DNA of 64,000 bases from Paracyclopina nana. Its lineage: Eukaryota > Arthropoda > Copepoda > Cyclopoida > Cyclopettidae. Under the pieces are notes generated by a model. It saw only the letters and a list, made by a program, of their open reading frames with translations, searched no databases and was not told where the DNA came from. Location: assembly GCA_019096065.1 (NCBI GenBank), contig JAGUCH010000005.1, forward strand, positions 868,001 to 932,000. Reading direction: 5' to 3'. This document shows, piece after piece, positions 47,242 to 59,150 of this stretch (within the stretch, counting starts at the first letter, position 1; each line of letters opens with the position of its first letter). Made by a program: the position numbers and the translations under genes.

Positions 47242-48767
47242 TCATGACACAGGCATTATTTTCGAAGGCATTGAACCTTGCCTGCTTTGACATTGAATGG
47301 TAAAATTATCAGTTTGGTGCTGATTACTAGCTGTTTCAGGCAATGCATTGATGAGGAGGGCTGACAATAATGTTAAAAACCCAGCTATGCAAAGCAAAGC
47401 AATGTTTCTATGCAAGAAATCATATTCTCCCATGGTAACTCCAACTATTGCTCCAATTCTTGCAAACCCTGAGCATACTCCAGTAGCTGATGTCCTGTGA
47501 CGGATAAAATTCTGAATTAGTACATCTGTAAACATAGGATAAAAAAGGTATTTACCTGTATTGCCTTGAGAATACAGCTGGTGTAATGATCCAAACAAGA
47601 TCAAAGGCAGCAGTTTCCAGAAATGAGGACATATGAGCAACAAAAATCAATGATTTTCTTTGAGGTGGAGATTGCTCTTTAAACTCAAAAAGTACCATAA
47701 TGAAGTATGCCAGGGCACAGCAAAATTGTAAGACAGACAGTGGCAAGTTGCTTCTACTCACAGATGAACTAAGAAATATTGCACACAATACAGACAATAC
47801 AGCCAATACAGCAGCAAGCAAATTGTGCTCAAAGATGTTGTTTTCACCATCCTCGTTGAAAGCAGGGTATGAATTCATCATGCCTAGGTTCATCAGCTTT
47901 TTTTACAAAACAAAGTACAGCTCAAAAAGTAAACTAATCTTACCATAGAAATTGTACCCAAGAGTGAACCAAGTCAAGCTCAAGATTAGCAAGTTTAACT
48001 TTACTTTAGGTTCTTTCACCAAGGCTGAAAACAAGGATTCTTCTTGTCCTTTTTCTTTGAGTAACAAAGGATTCCAAATGGTGCTGTCCAACCAAAAGTA
48101 GACCATTGTCAAGGCAAGACTGATCAAGAACATGACCAATTGCCAATCTCCCTTTTTATTCAGGAAAGCAATCAAAGTTATTTGAAATCTTCCTGTGGTC
48201 CATGAGAACATGAACAACAAACTTAGAGCCAATCTCCATTTCTTGTTGTGGCACAAGGCTTCAATCATGTCCAAAACTTGCCCAATGCAAAGCAAAAATG
48301 AAGAAGAAGATCCATAAGCAACAAAAAACCACATCAACAAAAAAAGATGGGAATTTTCTAGAATGAAAAGACAGGAAGATGAGCATCGTTTAATAATTCT
48401 TAGATCTATAATTATGCTTACCACTGACTGTAGATACAAATCCAGATAATATGAGTAACTTTGTAGTCCATTTCAGAGCTGTCAAGTGTCCAAAAGCCTC
48501 AGCTAAAAATCCAACTGTGAACTGGCTGAGAGCAAATCCAGAAAAAAACACAAGCTTGAAGCAAAGCCAATCTTGATCAAAACTATGGTACAAAGTTTGA
48601 TTCAAATGTGAAGTAGAATTGCTAGAGTGATGAGCTTCAGTGAAGTAGGGCACAGTGAAAATATGAGTGACACTGACTACCATCAAAATGTAGCAGGCAA
48701 TCACCCATTTTACTATTTTCCAAGACTCTGGATTTACAGCGAAATTCTGGCAAATGAGGTCTCTCAT
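47242..48767 (-). CDS. SLC22-like major facilitator transporter
   Basis: Minus-strand exons, in order of translation, are 48767-48422, 48357-47944, 47883-47556 and 47494-47242, for 446 residues; introns are 60-64 bp. About eleven or twelve hydrophobic helices are seen. SLC22-family signs are the glycosylatable first extracellular loop (sequons NST and NQT near residues 50-58), LSLTWFTLGYNFYG after helix 7, the ATGVCSGFARIGAIVG helix and ALPETA before the C-terminal tail. SLC22 proteins carry organic cations, anions or carnitine across the plasma membrane; the substrate cannot be told. It is about 100 residues shorter than vertebrate relatives, and the loop before helix 2 has lost most of the usual cysteines. 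The third intron uses an acceptor that restores the family alignment exactly (QYR then TSATGVC). Confidence 0.78.
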
Positions 48768-49475
48768 CTTAATGCACGGGTAAACTAAGCTGTACTAGCA
48801 ACTAAGGTAGAGTCATAGTTACCAGGTGCTTCACCGTTTCAGCTGAATGGCAGTTGCAAGCTCAACATCTATTTTTTAAGTGAACCAGTCAAATTTTTTC
48901 TGTGCCTTAAATCATCACTCAGATTCTGACTTTTTTCACTAGCATTATTTTCCTATTAGTGACTTTTAGGCTGTAACAGTAAGGGTCTTACTGCATGTAG
49001 ATGGAAAGAATATATGAGATGTTACTAAAAAAAGAAAAAAATAGGAATAGTGTAAAGGCCTATAAATTCGTAACCAGCAACAGTGCAGCTTTCCAATTTT
49101 AATTGCTGGAGAGCTTAGGTTTATAGCTTTCTATATAGGTGATGGGCTTGTTTGTACGTCATCTGGTTTCAGAGATACAGAGCAAGATGGTCAATTTGAA
49201 AAAACCTCAATTTTTATAGGTGAAAAGTTGTTTAACCAAACCTATTGTCATTTTTATATCCTCAGGCATTAATAGGGCCCTAATTTTGTCTTAAACAAAT
49301 GGGAGATCTTCTCAGTATTCTATAGATGAAAGAACTGGGAGCTCACTTCAGCTTGCATTTTGGTACTTTTTTGGATGAGACTCCACTGAGCTTTTATATT
49401 CTCTAATTCCAGTACTTGAGCTATCTAAATCACCTTGTAGCATATTGAGGCTTTACTGGTTCCTCTAAAAAGTTA

Positions 49476-50115
49476 TATCTATTTATATATGTAAACAATT
49501 TATAAAACAAGCTAATAAAATAGTATATTACATTAGTATTATTAGTATTTACAAAATGAGCTCAGATATTTTGTAAGCCTGTTTTATAATTAGTTTACAT
49601 ATATATACGATTTTATATGATGGAAAGTAATTTTCAAATGTTAATGAAGTTACCAGACCATGCAATCTTGACTTAGCATCTGATCCAATACTTTGAAGGC
49701 TTGGGTTGAGAGGCCCTCAGTAGGGCAAGAGTAGTTGAAAGCGTTAATCAATCAATTAAAAATTGTGCATTTTGAATTTGGCACTTTTTGTAGCTTAAAG
49801 ATCTGTTAGATAAAGTTTTGTCTGGTATCTCTGATAGAGACTCTACTCTTTTACTAAGCTTAGCTCCGCTTAGAAGAAGAATAAAAAGGAATTCTAACAG
49901 CAATTTTTCTAACTTTAATGGTGGCTCAGTCAGTAGAGCGCTGGATTCCTAATCCTGGGGTACAAGGTTCGATCCCCATACATGGCATTTTTCCTCCTTT
50001 TTTCTGCAGTCGGATTTACTTCTTGGACAATATCATTGTAACAGAGGAGCAACACACCTTATAAAATAATTTATAATGTGTGTCACTTGATAAAGTTAAA
50101 CGTCAGAGCTTTTAT
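49476..50115. mobile_element. tRNA-containing repeat, copy A
   Basis: This 640-bp unit is about 85% like copy B (50597-51290) by eye. It opens with TATTTATATATGTAAACAAT, which returns in inverted form about 100-150 bp later (GTTTACATATATATA), making a hairpin head. A tRNA-like block lies near the 3' end. No open frame is conserved, so it looks like a non-autonomous element. Confidence 0.65.
49918..49987 (+). repeat. tRNA-like sequence in repeat copy A
   Basis: Polymerase III A box (TGGCTCAGTCAGTAGAGCG) and B box (GGTTCGATCCC, 49966-49976) are present at tRNA spacing. The anticodon loop would read TTCCTAA (CCT). The acceptor stem does not pair and the anticodon stem has a mismatch. I call it a tRNA-derived repeat, not a working tRNA gene. 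Confidence 0.65.
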
Positions 50116-50596
50116 ACAGTCTGTCCTGTAGATTTCTGTACACTTTGAAATCAAAAGTTTGTGTTACAAATTTGGGAAATATTACACACAATGGATATCA
50201 TTGGAAAGCTTGAATCTTTTGCCATCTTTTTTTGCTTCAATGGATAAAAGAAATTAAAAAGTAAAAAAATGAGAAAACTTAATTTTCCTGAGGTACCCTT
50301 AATTTTTCTCCCAAAAAAGCAAATTTGCCAAAATCGGCTATTATTGACCAAATTTTCAGCTAAGCTAATCCTGGCTATTTTTTTTGACATTTTTTCATGA
50401 AATAAAATCTTGCAGCACTGCGCTGGCTCATCAGAAAGGTGGATGATTGGAAAGGATATTTTTCAGTAAAAAAAAAAGACAATAAGGCCACTGCCTACTA
50501 AAAAAGTTTCAAAATTAGTGTTTTAACCATCACATCTTTGGGATTTTTTGTTTATGAAGATCAAATGTTTAACCAATTTCATGAGAAATTGAATAA

Positions 50597-51290
50597 TATC
50601 TATTTATATATGTAAACAATTTATAAAACAAGCTAATAAAATAGCTGAGCAAATTTTGTAAAGTAAAAATCGAGTGGCAACTTTGCGGGCTCGAGCTTGC
50701 GAGAGCCAAGTAATGCTACGAGATTTTTACTTTGTAAAATGAGCTCAGACATTTTGTAAGCCTGTTTTATAATTTGTTTACATATATATACGATTTTATA
50801 TGATGGAAAGTAATTTTCAAATGTTAATGAAGTTACCAGACCAGGCAATCTTGACTAAGCATTTGATCCATTACTTTGAGGGCTTGGGTTGAGAGGCCCT
50901 CAGTAGTGCAAGAGTAGCCGAAAGTGTTAATGAATCACTTAAAAAGTGTGCATTTTGAATTTGGCACTTTTTGAAGCTAAAAGATGTGTTAAATCAAGCT
51001 TTGTTTGGTATTTCTAATATATACACTACTTCTCTGCTAAGCTTTGCTCAGCTTAGAAGACGTATAAAAAGGAATTCTAACAACAATTTTTTCTATCTGT
51101 AGTGGTAGCTCAGTCAGTAGAGCGTCGGATTCCTTATCTAGATGATCAGGGTTCGATCCCCATGCAAGGCATTTATCTCCTTTTTTCTGCAATGGGATTT
51201 ACTTCTTGCTGGTCATACAGAGGAGCAACACACCTTATAAAATACTTTATAATGTGTGTCACTTGATAAAGTATAACGTCAGAGCCTTTA
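50597..51290. mobile_element. tRNA-containing repeat, copy B
   Basis: Same order of blocks as copy A but with an extra inner palindrome at 50644-50750: GTAAAGTAAAAATC on the left and GATTTTTACTTTGTAA on the right. Copy A has unrelated A/T sequence there. The tRNA-like block is at 51100-51170. Copies A and B are direct repeats about 1.12 kb apart. Confidence 0.65.
51100..51170 (+). repeat. tRNA-like sequence in repeat copy B
   Basis: The A box (TAGCTCAGTCAGTAGAGCG, 51106-51124) and B box (GGTTCGATCCC, 51150-51160) are intact. The anticodon and acceptor stems pair poorly, so this is a tRNA-derived repeat. Confidence 0.6.
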
Positions 51291-51689
51291 TATATGTGTA
51301 GTAATATGAACTGAGACAAATTGGTAAACTGAATTATACATGCGAAAATTACTTTCCATCATATAAATAATTTTTTTTGTGAAAGTGACTTTTCATCAAA
51401 AAAAATCAGTGAAAATGGGAATGAATTTGGAGTAACTATCAATTTTGTGGTCTAAATCAAAATTTGAATTAATACTTTTTAAAAATCTCAAAACTAAAAA
51501 AGATGGCTTAAGTTTCAAGCTTTCCAACAGTATCCATTGTGTTGAGTATTTCCAGAAGTTTTAACACAAACTTTTGATTTCAAAGTGTACAGAAATCTAC
51601 GGGACAGACTGTATATGTGTAGTAATATGAACTGAGACGAATTGGTAAACTGAATTATACATGCGAAAATTGCTTTCCATCATATAAAA
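51291..51689. repeat. 77-bp direct repeat flanking the right inverted arm
   Basis: 51291-51367 and 51612-51688 are nearly identical (TATATGTGTAGTAATATGAA ... CTTTCCATCATATAAA), offset by 321 bp. They bracket the right inverted arm. Part of the unit (ATTACTTTCCATCATATAAA) is the reverse complement of a block inside copies A and B. Confidence 0.8.
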
Positions 51690-52590
51690 AATATAACACT
51701 TTTAAAACACCTTTATAACGGGCATGGCGGTTTCTCTTTTCTGCTCCATAAGTCCATATTCCTCCAAGAAACTCATTTCACAAATTAAGTGACCTTTCAG
51801 TCTGAATTTTTCAAGGGTAACGCTTATGTGTTTTTACTTACACCACCACTCGGATGCTAAGGTTTCATGGCTTCCATTGGGACTTTGCAGTTCATATAGT
51901 TCCGCAACAAATTGATATTTCGTGTTTTCTTATAAAAATGGCTTCGGTAAAAAATGTCTACAAAATTTGCTTAGCTGCCCACAATAGTTCGTTTCAAGAT
52001 GCTTTCAAAATAAAAAAGGCAAACTTACGCGACTTTTTCTTTATTTGGTAGTTGGGTGGCATGGAATTGGCGAAACGATCTTGAAACACGAAAAAACGGT
52101 GAGAAGGCTTCACTTGAAACTCGGCTGAAGCTTGAATTTTGAAATTCGCTGTTAACTAACAAGTTTCGGAGTTACCCCTTGTTCTCCATATGAAAAGGGA
52201 CAATTTTTTTCGATAAAAGCCAAAAGTGCCATAAATCGCTCTAAAATTGGTAGCTCTATTAGATCCCAGCATAAGAAATAAAAGTTAAAATTGAAAAAGA
52301 ACCACTTTGGCTTAAGAAATTCGTAAGATAATTAATAGACGCTTGCGATTTTACTAAATTTGGCTTTTTTTAGATACATTTGGCTGTTTTCGCTACAAAT
52401 GCATCGAGTTTTATTATCTTCCGTCAAATGCTTGTCATTCCCACTTGACACTGAAACATAGGCAAAAAAGTGAGAATATCAAGTGTGCCAGTGGGAAAGT
52501 CGGTTTGTTTAGCCGAAGACAACAACAAAGCGCCGAGTCATTTTCAGCAGAAAACTCGCAAACAAAATTGGGTGAAGTCGTTTAAAAATT

Positions 52591-55584
52591 ATGGGAACTG
52601 CCGAGAAAGAAAACAAAGTGGCCGTTGAGGCCTCGTCTGAGTCCGCAAAAGAAACGGTGGAGAAAAAGGATCCAGCGTTGCTCACCTTGGAAGATGTGCG
52701 CGAGCATTGTCGGCTTCTGGAGAGGTCGGTCGTGAGCAAGGAATCCAGATTTGCCGTTCGTGTCCTCAGAGGATTGCCAGCCACTCGAAAAAAGCTGAAT
52801 GCCGCCATTTTGAAGAAAATCATCAATGGCTTTTACACTCACTCAGCCGCGGATCGTGACTCTCTTTTGGGCTACATTCCTGATGATGTGAGATCTGTTT
52901 TAAACTGGGAAATCAGAACTGGACATGATTTCAGTTCTATGATAGCTTTAAGTATAGGCATCAGTTTGTATTTCATATAAATTCGGCTCAAAACTTCACA
53001 GAAGTATTTTAAAAATTAAGCTATAGTCATATAAAAACTTTCAGGAAACTCGTAAGTGTCACAATAAAAACATTAGTAAATTTGGCGTTTAATAACCTCA
53101 ATTTCAATCCTCGTTTAATCCTCATAACCTGTTAGAAAGCTCAAAATTTCAGTGAACTATTTGTTGTAATTTCACATATTCTCAGGCATCAGCTGGCTGG
53201 AATTACGTTTTGTCCAGTTAAATCAGACATTAGGCCTTGAGTAACTTCGAAATGCTCCAAGTTGAATTTTTTTCATGTAAAAAATTAATTTTCTCTTGTT
53301 AAAGTTGGCTTTTAAAGTGGAACAAAAAGATGAGCCAACAAGGGCAATATAATGTTACATTTCAATTTTAGGCCATGGAAACTGATGAGCCTGCCACGCC
53401 CACTGTGCGACTCCGTGGTGCCAAATCAGCGAGCGCTCCTTTGCTGCCAGAGGTCGACTGCTACCTTCACCTTTTGGTCCTCTTATTTCTCATGGATTCT
53501 GGTCGCAAAGAGCAATCCGCCAAATGCTCTGATGCCCTGGTCGACAAATTGGCCAGCCAAAATCGCAGATCTTTGGACCACGTGGCCGGACGCTGCTATT
53601 TCTACCACACTTTGAGCCATGAGGCTGTCAACGATTTGGCCACCATTAGAGGATTTTTGCATGCCAGGCTCAAGCATGCCACGCTTCATAATGACTTTGA
53701 AGGCCAAGGAGTTCTGATCAATTGCTTGCTGAGGAACTACCTACACTACAACCTCTACGATCACGTAATTATTCTCGGCCATTGAGTTAAATCCGAAAAA
53801 ATCGACATTTTTCTTATGTCTTCAAAGCCCAGCTTCAAAAACCTAATAATTGAATAATTTGGGAAAAATATCCAATTGCATTTCGTTCTTGTCTAATTTG
53901 CAAGTTTTTTTTTCAAAAAAATCATGCAGAAATACAAAGAAAGTTTTATTTTTAGGCCAACAAGTTGGTGCTGAAGGAGACGTTTCCGGAGCAAGTCAGC
54001 AATTCTGAATGGGCCAGATACTTGTATTATCTGGGCCGCATCAAGGCCATCCAATTGGACTACTCCGAGGCCCACAAACACCTTGTGCAGTCCTTGCGAA
54101 AGGCCCCTTCCTCTGCAGTTGGATTCAGGCACACTGTGCACAAGTTGAGCACCACTGTGCAGCTCCTGCTTGGAAACATCCCCGAAAGACAGCTGTTTTT
54201 GCAGCCTGCCAACAAGGAAGCCTTGGCTCCTTACTTTGAGCTCACTAAAGGTACTATTAAATCAAATTTACATTTATTAGAGTCTTGTCAAAAAATTATC
54301 CGAGTTAATCTTCTGTCATATACTGAAAAAAATGTTGTTACTTTGAAGATATAGAGCATAATTTAGGCTCAAATTTGAATAACCTTGAAACAGTTTAAAA
54401 AAGAGAAATAATGTCTTTTTTCTTAGTGAATTAGTAGGTTTGTTATTCTAGAGCATTATTTTCGGTTTAATTAACTTTAGTGGTCAACTTTATATGATTC
54501 AAATAATGCAAATTCTGAAAATGCTTCTTTTTAAATATTTGTTTTGTTGAGTTGCTCAGTAGTGCTAGAGTTAAATTAAGGCCATGTGTTAATTACTATT
54601 CTGCAGCATTTTATGCTTATCTTTGCTTTGCAGCTGTTCGGTCTGGCGATGTCGTCAAGTTTGATTCGATGAGGACCAAATATGTGGACCAGTTCAAAGC
54701 TGATCGCACTTTTACCCTAATCTTGCGACTTCATCATAATGTCATCAAGACAGCGATTAGGAGGATTTCACTGGCCTACTCCAGGATTTCTCTCGCTGAT
54801 GTGGCAAAGAAGCTCAATTTGGAGTCTCCCAAGGATGCAGAATACATCATTGCGAAGGTACATAAAAAGGCTGACCCACAAAAAATGGCACTCCTATTTA
54901 AATCATCCATAAAAAGTACAAAAATCTATTATTCATCAAATATATTTTTTTTTCTTTTGCAATTGTGGATTTTGTCAAAGAAATTGCTGTTATTTAACAA
55001 TTTCTTCAAGACTTGAAGTAATTAACATTCAATTTAAAAAAAATCCTATTCAATAGATTCAACTTAAAATTGGTTCTAAAAGATATTCATTCAGTGAAAT
55101 CGGAGTAATTTTTGTGTTTATTAAAGTGCTGAACCTTCTTTTTTTAACTTTATCTAGAACTTATGATCATACAACTTTAAAAAAATGGAGTGCCATTTTT
55201 TTGTGACCAGTCTCTAAATAGTTTGGCTCCTTCACTTGAGATGAAGTAGAGCCATTATGGGCCCACGTGAAATGCATTTTCGACCTCGCATTAATTTTTC
55301 AGGCTATCCGTGATGGAGTGATTGAGGCCGTGCTTGACCACGAGCAAGGTTGGATGCAGTCCAAGGAGAACTCCGATATTTACTGCACGCGCGAGCCGCA
55401 ATTGGCGTTCCATCAGCGCATTCAATTTTGCTTGGATCTGCACAACCATTCGGTCAAAGCGATGCGATTCCCACCGAAAAACTACAACCAGGACTTGGAA
55501 TCGGCAGAAGATAGGCGTGAGCGTGAAGCCCAAGATTTGGAGCTGGCCAAGGAAATGGCCGAGGAAGAGGACGACCTAATGTGA
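52591..55584 (+). CDS. PSMD3: 26S proteasome regulatory subunit PSMD3/Rpn3
   Basis: Exons are 52591-52887, 53372-53764, 53956-54250, 54634-54857 and 55303-55584, for 496 residues, close to the family's usual length (about 490-535). Signature blocks are [56 protein letters not shown] (PCI domain), [28 protein letters not shown] and the acidic C terminus [20 protein letters not shown]. Rpn3 is a PCI-domain lid subunit of the 19S regulatory particle and helps assemble the lid around the Rpn11 deubiquitinase. The start at 52591 is preceded by AATT and opens MGTAEKENK; the N-terminal Lys/Glu/Ala-rich stretch is typically variable. Introns are 191-484 bp, longer than those of neighbouring genes. 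AATAAA follows at 55625. Confidence 0.96.
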
Positions 55585-55624
55585 TGTAAAAAAAATTCAA
55601 GATGTTGTTTGGTAGTTACATAAC

Positions 55625-55630
55625 AATAAA
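55625..55630 (+). terminator. Polyadenylation signal of PSMD3
   Basis: AATAAA lies about 40 bases after the TGA stop. Confidence 0.65.
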
Positions 55631-55985
55631 TTAACAAAATCTGCGCTCCAAAAAAAAATACGCAATGGTTGTCAAGTTTGTTTTCTAATTTTGCAATCTG
55701 CTCCTCGTAGGGTGAAACTGGTTCTTATTTATAGCTCTGCATAAGATGTCGTTTTTCGGAGACTTGAACGCCCTACGAAAAGTTAGTGCCATCTTATCTG
55801 TGACTCCTTTTGTCACTTGGCTCGTTCTCCGCTTTAAATAGATCTAAGCTGGCTAACATTCCAAGAAACTCAGTGCTATTTTTCCTCTAAAAGTGCTAAG
55901 AAATAAAAAGCATTAAAAATTGAAAGTATTTCTTAGCGCGAGACTCTTGATAACAAAAAATGACGTCATATATATGGCTGCGTCC

Positions 55986-57318
55986 CTTTTGCCCTTGGCC
56001 GTTTGCCCTTGGCCGTTTGCCCTTGGTACTTTTGCCCATTGAACTTTTGCCCATGGAGACTTTTGCCCTTGAAACTTTTGCCCATGGACACTTTTGCCCT
56101 TAGATACTTTTGCCCTTAGGACTTTTGCCCTTGAGGACTATTGCCCTTGGGGACTTTTGCCCATGAGGACTTTTGCCCTTAGGGACTTTTGCCCATGAGG
56201 ACTTTTGCCCTTAGGGACTTTTGCCCCTGGGGACTTTTGCCCTTGGGGACTTTTGCCCTTGGGGACTTTTGCCCTTGGGGACTTTTGCCCTTGGGGACTT
56301 TTGCCCTTGGGGACTTTTGCCCTTGGGGACTTTTGCCCTTGGGGACTTTTGCCCTTGGGGACTTTTGCCCTTGGGGACTTTTGCCCTTGGGGACTTTTGC
56401 CCTCGGGGACCTTTGCCCTTGGGGACCTTTGCCCTTTTCGGACTTTTTTGAAGTTCTGTTAGTTTGCTTTTAACCTACAATTAGAGAATAATGAAAATTA
56501 AATCTGAATTTTGTACGCGTGCTGTACAAGGCCAATTGATCTACTGGACAAAGTAAAAGCAACCAATAGAAAGTCCTCATAGGCAAAAGTCCCCACAACC
56601 AGAAGACCCACAGCCAAAAGTCCCAAAAGGCCAATGTCACAAAGGGCAAAAGTTTAGGAGGGCAAAAGTTCTCAAGGGCTAGAGTCTCCAAGGGCAAATG
56701 TCCCCTAGGGCAAAAGTCTCCAAGGCCAGGGCAAAAGTCTCCAAGGCCAGGGCAAAAGTCTCCAAGGCTAAGGCAAAAGTCCCCAAGGGCAAAAGTCCCA
56801 AGGGGCAAAAGTCCCCAAGGGCAAAAGTCCCCAAGGGCAAAAGTCCCCAAGGGCAAAAGTCCCCAAGGGCAAAAGTCCCTAGGGGCAAAAGTCCCCAAGG
56901 GCAAAAGTCCCCAAGGGCAAAAGTCCCCAGGGGCAAAAGTCCCCAAGGGCAAAAGTCCCCAAGGGCAAAAGTCCCCAAGGGCAAAAGTCCCCAAGGGCAA
57001 AAGTCCCCAAGGGCAAAAGTCCCCAAGGGCAAAAGTCCCCAAGGGCAAAAGTCCCCAAGGGCAAAAGTCCCCAAGGGCAAAAGTCCCCAAGGGCAAAAGT
57101 CCCCAAGGGCAAAAGTCCCCAAGGGCAAAAGTCCCCAAGGGCAAAAGTCCCCAAGGGCAAAAGTCCCCAAAGGCAAACGTCCCCAAGGGCAAATGTCTCA
57201 AGGGCAAATATCCTACAGGCAAAAGTTCCCAAGGGCAAAAGTCTCATGGGCAAAAGTCTCTACGGGCAAACGGCCAAGGGCAAATAGACCAAGGGCAAAC
57301 GGCCAAGGGCAAAAGTCC
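55986..57318. repeat. Two 16-bp tandem arrays in inverted orientation
   Basis: Left array (55986-56440): units of CTTTTGCCCTTGGGGA. Right array (about 56590-57318): units of TCCCCAAGGGCAAAAG, the exact reverse complement. Each array is most uniform in its middle and decays toward both ends. A unique spacer of about 150 bp separates them. The outer ends also match in inverted form (GGCCGTTTGCCCTTGG on the left, CCAAGGGCAAACGGCC on the right), so the whole 1.33 kb is a giant imperfect palindrome. Because 16 leaves remainder 1 on division by 3, all frames stay open and encode the same 16-residue periodic peptide; the open frames are by-products. Confidence 0.95.
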
Positions 57319-58741
57319 TGAGACCTAATATAAATAAACCTACTAAGGCAGCATTTTTGAATAAGAGTTCTGACGGAATTATATGGGCAAAAAGAGCATC
57401 TTTTTTCCATGGAGATTTTTCCCTCACGTAAAAAGAAATGGGCTTGGCCCATAAAGTGTGTGTGATGCATCATTCTGAGGGGATTGCAATGCCCCCTTGG
57501 TCAATAGCTCACGGGGGGTTTTCAGTCAGTATGCCTAGCCATCATGTGGACCTCACTAGGCACACTCGCATCACACACATACTTGTACGTCATCCTCCTT
57601 CTTGGCACGCCGATGGGGTGCCTACATAGTGGAGAGGCGCGCGCAATTAGATCAACAACCAACATGCCAAAAAACTGATAAAAAAATTCCCGAACTTTTA
57701 AGGGATGCTAGTGCATGCAATTCGACAAATCTAACATGTAAAGCATGATACAAACTGGTTTTTAATCACATTAACCTAACATGCGCATTATTTATTATGC
57801 GCATATTTCAGGCTATCCCGACAAGCTAAAAAACTGGTTTGAAATGTTTGTCGGCCCTGATTTTTAAATAGGAGCTGATTTGGGCATCAATTTTCGGCGC
57901 TGGCCGATGTCATGTGATATCCAAGCCAATAAAATAAACATAAAGCTCTAATCATCTCGTTAAAGAGTGGACTCGTTTGTTGCTCTGGGTTATTTACAAG
58001 AAGAGCCAACAAAAGTCGAGTCGAGCCAATTGAGCGCCCCGCGCTCGCCTCCGTCTTGTGGCTGTGGGTGATTCATGAATCCCAGTTAGTTGGCAGTGGA
58101 CTGAAGAACGAAAAGGATCGACGCACAAATTCCTTCTATGACAGCTGCAAAATGGACTTTTCATCTGACAGTGAAAGGTTCAACAGGAAAATGCAACAGA
58201 ACTGATTGAAAACTCAAGTAAGCCAATACTTGATAAAAACCAACTAAAAGCTACAAAATGAGGCTGATAAGCATTTCATGCATATCTAATAAACTTTCTC
58301 ACAAAGTTTTTCTTGCCCATATTTTTACCACCTACGCGTTGCGCATGCTGTCGTATACATTAAGCAGTTCTTTATCTTTTTGATGTGTGGTCCCAAAATG
58401 GGCAGCAGAGCTCGAAGCTTGTATAGATAATCTGTGTAGGTCTTTTTTTAGATAATGCAAGTACTTTTGGGCTGCTGTCATTGTCGTTATTCATGCATGA
58501 CCCTGACTAGGAGATCTGGATTAGTTTTATGCAGCTCTAGTTAGCCAGGTGTGACAAAAACCTTCCATCCGCTTTTTTCCACTCTGGCTGGCGATGCCTA
58601 TCAAATAACCGTTTTTCACCCATTATTACCCGATAACTGATTTGAATATGCATTCCTAAAAATTTGCATTTTCCACCTCTAGCGCGAAAATGCCATAAAA
58701 TTCCTGCCATCCAAGTTGTAGTGGATCTATATTAGGGGGAA

Positions 58742-59150
58742 GCACCATCTAGCGGTAAGAATGTGAAGCATTTTTTTGTGTTTAAGAAAATAATACCAGC
58801 CAAATCAGTATCAAATCAAAAGTTTGCCTTTTTCAAATTGCAAAAATAAGTTGAAGAATACATTTTACATTCATGATTTAGCGGCTTCTTGCTGCGAAAA
58901 TGAATGGAAACTGAAAAGCGCCATCTAGCGGCGAGAATGCTCATTAGCATCCAGTTGTCTATTACATTTAAACGAAAAAGTGCATTGGCCAAAACATGCC
59001 AAGAATTTCAAAAAAATTTGATAAGTAGCTTAATTAATATAGGTACTAAATTCTGATGAAGCCGCCACCTGGCGGCGAGAATGCAGGGCTTATTTGCATC
59101 AAGTTGCTTATGACCATTTCACGAAAAAAAGTGCATCGGCCAAAATTTGC
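58742..59150. repeat. Three copies of a CGCCATCTAGCGG-type block
   Basis: Copies start at 58742, 58918 and 59061: GCACCATCTAGCGG, GCGCCATCTAGCGGCG and CCGCCACCTGGCGGCG, each followed by (A)GAATG. The second and third copies stay similar for about 90 bp (both include AAAAAGTGCAT(T/C)GGCCAAAA). The block resembles CTCF core sites on the minus strand and is partly palindromic. Confidence 0.6.

Larger units (their letters stand above)
50116..51612. repeat. Inverted repeat arms enclosing copy B
   Basis: 50116-50231 and 51496-51612 are inverted copies of each other: ACAGTCTGTCC, TGTACACTTTGAAATCAAAA, ACAATGGATA and GGAAAGCTTGAA on the left reappear as reverse complement on the right. The enclosed 1.26 kb contains repeat copy B. 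This could be a larger element with about 116-bp terminal inverted repeats. Confidence 0.7.
48768..52590. other. Repeat-rich intergenic region
   Basis: No protein-coding gene is seen. About 2.2 kb of it (49476-51689) is a nest of direct and inverted repeats with two tRNA-like sequences, annotated separately. 48768-49475 and 51690-52590 are A/T-rich without recognisable features; the latter should include the PSMD3 promoter. Confidence 0.6.

Noticed and set aside
47884-47943. Acceptor just before CTGATGAAC for the third transporter exon
   Set aside because: It would break frame. The AG ten bases further on (ACCTAG) keeps phase and is preceded by a plausible branch point.
49918-49987. Functional tRNA gene (CCT anticodon)
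   Set aside because: A and B boxes are good, but the acceptor stem does not pair, the anticodon stem has a mismatch, and the block is embedded in a duplicated repeat. Annotated as tRNA-derived.
56189-57321. Long open frames on both strands encoding GDFCPWGLLPLGTFAL-type or KSPKGQKSPRAKVP-type repeats
   Set aside because: They are by-products of the 16-bp arrays: a 16-bp period leaves every frame open if one is open. No start context, splice sites or non-repeat domain supports a protein.
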